Shown: positions 41,584 to 43,428 of the stretch, in pieces
How the letters are laid out: every line of letters starts with the position of its first letter
Numbering within the stretch: the first letter of the stretch is position 1
From: a virus
Direction: 5' to 3' (one strand)
IMG/VR virus record: IMGVR_UViG_3300044858_004848
Coordinates: 1-43,428 of that record
Length of the DNA: 43,428 nt
Translations under genes and position numbers: made by a program
The notes under the pieces: generated by a model
Told to the model about the DNA's origin: nothing
The model's database searches: none
What the model saw: only the letters and a program-made list of their open reading frames with translations

Positions 41584-42138
41584 GTGAATAACACAGAAAC
41601 ATCTTTAATTAATCCTTCTTTGCTGAAGCCGGCTACATGGAGGGCAAATTATATTCTCAAGCCTGACCTTAAAGTGCTTATTTCTTCAATCGAAAAATAC
41701 GGACTTTTAAGCCCAATCATTGTGCAGAAAAAATCAAACGTGATAATTGATGGCCATCAAAGAGTGATTGCAATATCTCAATCCAAGGCGCTAGCCAAGC
41801 GGTACTCAAAATCAATCACCTGCGTCGAATTGGACGTATCAGATTTGGACGCGATGATTCTTCACGTCCAAATAAATCGAGGTCGCGGTTCGGTTGTTGC
41901 AAAACGGATGTCCGACATTGTCAAGAAGATACATCAAAGTAGAGTTTATTCGATGGATGAACTAGACGAGATTTTCAATATGACCGTTCAGGAATCCGAC
42001 ATGATGCTCGACGGTTCACTGGTTAAAATGCGCAAGGTTAAAGAGCACGTCTACTCGAGTGCGTGGGTTCCAATCGAAGCACCTGCAAAATCATCTGACA
42101 AAATCGTGTTAGAGAAGCCACCAAATCAGGACCGTTGA
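41584..42138 (+). CDS. ParB/Srx-like domain protein (184 aa)
   Basis: GTG start two bases after the upstream stop. Residues about 12-110 form a ParB-N/Srx-type domain: a KPDLKVLISSIEKYG helix, then LSPIIVQ, IIDGHQRVIAIS (the GHxR-type nucleotide-binding motif) and QINRGRGS. Such domains bind or hydrolyse CTP/ATP, or nick DNA, and phages use them in regulation, DNA modification or partition. The C-terminal part has a small helical DNA-binding-like region (MDELDEIFNMTVQESDMML). No ParA partner is visible, so plasmid-like partition is not supported. Confidence 0.75.
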   Translation: MNNTETSLINPSLLKPATWRANYILKPDLKVLISSIEKYGLLSPIIVQKKSNVIIDGHQRVIAISQSKALAKRYSKSITCVELDVSDLDAMILHVQINRGRGSVVAKRMSDIVKKIHQSRVYSMDELDEIFNMTVQESDMMLDGSLVKMRKVKEHVYSSAWVPIEAPAKSSDKIVLEKPPNQDR

Positions 42139-42163
42139 CACACCTAGAATCCAATGGTGTAAA
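42135..42163 (+). promoter_or_regulatory. Sigma-70-type promoter before the connector genes
   Basis: A perfect -35 TTGACA (42135-42140) and a -10 TGTAAA (42158-42163) are separated by 17 bases. The -35 overlaps the stop of the ParB-like gene. Transcription would start near 42170, just before the 71-residue gene, so the head-tail connector genes probably have their own promoter. Confidence 0.7.
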
Positions 42164-42190
42164 CTTTAGTCAAACGCTGAAGAGGTAGCC

Positions 42191-42406
42191 ATGGAACAGA
42201 ACACCGTCAGAGATAGAGAAATCGGTGCATTGACAAGAAGAAATCCGATAACCGGAGGTAATCGTCCTGCATGGTGGCGTCGGGCCACAGCCTACGGCTT
42301 GAATCGTCTTGCTGACGCCGTGTCTGGTCAAAGAACAACGCAGTCCGGCACCGGTCGAGCGCTTTTGAGGGAAAGACGAAGGCTGAATCTGGCAAGAGCT
42401 ACGTGA
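42191..42406 (+). CDS. Small basic phage protein (71 aa)
   Basis: GAGG lies before the ATG and the promoter at 42135-42163 is just upstream. The protein is strongly basic, with RRNPITGGNRPAWWRRAT near the N-terminus and RALLRERRRLNLARAT at the end; there is no membrane segment. The PITGG resembles the start of the I-T-G-x-M motif but lacks the Met. DNA or RNA binding is plausible. No family recognised. Its stop overlaps the ribosome site of the connector gene. Confidence 0.65.
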   Translation: MEQNTVRDREIGALTRRNPITGGNRPAWWRRATAYGLNRLADAVSGQRTTQSGTGRALLRERRRLNLARAT

Positions 42407-42413
42407 GGTCTTA

Positions 42414-43268
42414 ATGCTTGTTACGGCTTCTGATTTAGCAATCTATATGGACGTTAAGTTCAGTTTGCGGCAACTTGATGCTGCTGAATTTGTGCTGAAT
42501 GGTCTCCAGAGTGAGCTTGAGGCTTTTTTGCGTAGGCCGGTAGAAGTTGCCGAGCATACGGAGCAACATGTAATACCAAGTTATTTTCAAGGAGTTCCAG
42601 CCACTTCTTTTTTCTACGACCAATCGCTGGACACTACGGATAGTGGATTGAACTATATTCAGCCTTCGATTGTTCTTAGCTTAAGAAACACACCTGTCGT
42701 AACCGTAAAAAGTGTTTCGATTGGAAATCTTTCACAAGTGCCAATATTCATGGCCGAAGCAAAGATGCGTACAGCGACAATAACCGGTGCATCACAGTCT
42801 GGAACGGTGGTCACATTTAGCGCTGCAAATACTTTCACGAAGGGTCAGAGAGTTGTTGTTACAGGAGTAACTCCAAACTCATACAATAAATCTTCATTTG
42901 AAATTACCGCAGTAACAAGTACAACTTTTTCTGTTGGCGGTTATCAGAGCGGGTTGTCCGCTTATGTATCTGGCGGAACCGTAACTGCAACCGGAAACGA
43001 CTACACAGTTCATAGATACGGAATTGAGTTGTACAGAGGTTTTCCTAACGACGTTGTTGAAATTGTCTACACCGGCGGCCTTGATGGTGAAGCGATTCAG
43101 ATGTTTAAACTATTTATTCTTCGTGCTGCCACAAGAGAAATGCAAAATATGCACGATGACGTTGTTGGAGTTAAAGACTTAACGACAAGAAATGTTGCCC
43201 CTCTTGAAACTGGTTTTTCAGAGAGAGAACTTCTTGCTCTACGTAGGTGGAGAAGGCGACGCATTTAA
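42414..43268 (+). CDS. Head-tail connector protein with inserted beta-rich domain (284 aa)
   Basis: The N-terminus (TASDLAIYMD, FVLNGLQSELEAFLRRPVE) and the C-terminal helices (FKLFILRAATREMQNMHDD) match gp6/gp15-type head completion proteins, which ring the portal exit. The family is normally about 100-200 residues. The extra length comes mainly from a segment at about residues 118-195 with VTFSAANTFTKGQRVVVTGV, YNKSSFEITAVTSTTFSV and a Gly/Val-rich end. This looks like the small beta repeat found in many phage tail proteins. TGAGG six bases before the ATG is a good ribosome site. It overlaps the next gene as TAATG. Confidence 0.8.
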   Translation: MLVTASDLAIYMDVKFSLRQLDAAEFVLNGLQSELEAFLRRPVEVAEHTEQHVIPSYFQGVPATSFFYDQSLDTTDSGLNYIQPSIVLSLRNTPVVTVKSVSIGNLSQVPIFMAEAKMRTATITGASQSGTVVTFSAANTFTKGQRVVVTGVTPNSYNKSSFEITAVTSTTFSVGGYQSGLSAYVSGGTVTATGNDYTVHRYGIELYRGFPNDVVEIVYTGGLDGEAIQMFKLFILRAATREMQNMHDDVVGVKDLTTRNVAPLETGFSERELLALRRWRRRRI

Positions 43269-43428
43269 TGGACATTGAAATAGGCGTAAGTACCAGGGGA
43301 ATGGGGTCCGCCATTGCCAGGCTTGGGGCCATGTATTCTCGCGCTCAAGTGCTCACTCCGGTGTTGATAAAAGCAAAACAAGAAGTGCGTATGGCAAATG
43401 CTGCAAACTTTACAAGTAATGGTCTCCT
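43268..43428 (+). CDS. Phage virion morphogenesis / tail completion protein (gpG or HK97 gp10-like), partial
   Basis: The ATG overlaps the connector stop as TAATG. Only the first 53 residues lie in the window. They show the IEIGVSTRGMGSAIARLGAM start and a long helix ending in NAANFTSNG, a pattern seen at the start of gpG-like and gp10-like proteins, which complete the head-tail joint. The position after a connector gene agrees. The C-terminal part is outside, so the family is tentative. Confidence 0.6.
   Translation, partial: MDIEIGVSTRGMGSAIARLGAMYSRAQVLTPVLIKAKQEVRMANAANFTSNGL

Noticed and set aside
41584-42138. Plasmid-type partition system
   Set aside because: Only a ParB-like domain is present; there is no ParA ATPase and no set of centromere repeats.
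1-43428. CRISPR array, insertion sequence, integrase or attachment site
   Set aside because: No regular spaced direct repeats, transposase or recombinase motifs were seen.

Overview
This window is part of a tailed double-stranded DNA phage (Caudoviricetes) or a prophage. The markers are a terminase large subunit, an HK97-type portal fused to a Mu-F domain, an S78 prohead protease, a head-tail connector and the start of a gpG/gp10-like morphogenesis gene, with no bacterial housekeeping genes, tRNAs or insertion sequences. The host cannot be fixed from the sequence. The small accessory motifs in the structural proteins (VPNCVP, DUF5872-like, DUF6582-like, DxDGDG loops) remind me of phages of aquatic actinobacteria, but that is only an inference.

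The window has two divergent blocks that meet at about 36213-36291. The left block (36212 down to 1, minus strand) is almost entirely coding and tightly coupled by ATGA, TAATG or GTGA overlaps: a 54-residue membrane protein, portal-MuF, prohead protease with a long C-terminal extension, a small Cys-cluster protein, an acidic zinc-ribbon/PepSY-like protein, then very large proteins of 2021, 683, 2129 and 784 residues with small genes between them, and finally an open frame of at least 3575 residues that runs off the left edge. No major capsid protein is recognisable.

The right block (36292 to 43428, plus strand) starts with TerL and continues with a recombination set (Rad52-like annealing protein, Cas4/RecB-like nuclease with a probable iron-sulfur cluster, HNH nuclease). 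A terminator and a 330-base non-coding interval with a structured RNA or attenuator follow. Then come a RuvC-like resolvase, a coiled-coil protein and a ParB-like protein. A clear sigma-70-type promoter lies ahead of a small basic protein, a head-tail connector with an inserted beta-rich repeat, and a partial morphogenesis gene.

The most striking content is in the giant proteins. They carry enzyme-like and regulatory domains that are unexpected in structural proteins: a Nudix box, an array of sigma-region-4-like helix-turn-helix units, a J-like domain without HPD, a zeta-toxin/AAA-type P-loop kinase, a DEDDh exonuclease, a zinc metallopeptidase motif and a possible ADP-ribosyltransferase. A short motif, [IV]-[TSV]-G-x-M, occurs at least 14 times in four of these proteins and sits between the recognisable domains. 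My main hypothesis is that these are polyproteins, cut at this motif by the prohead protease or another virion protease, which release a set of virion-carried effector proteins for delivery to the host.
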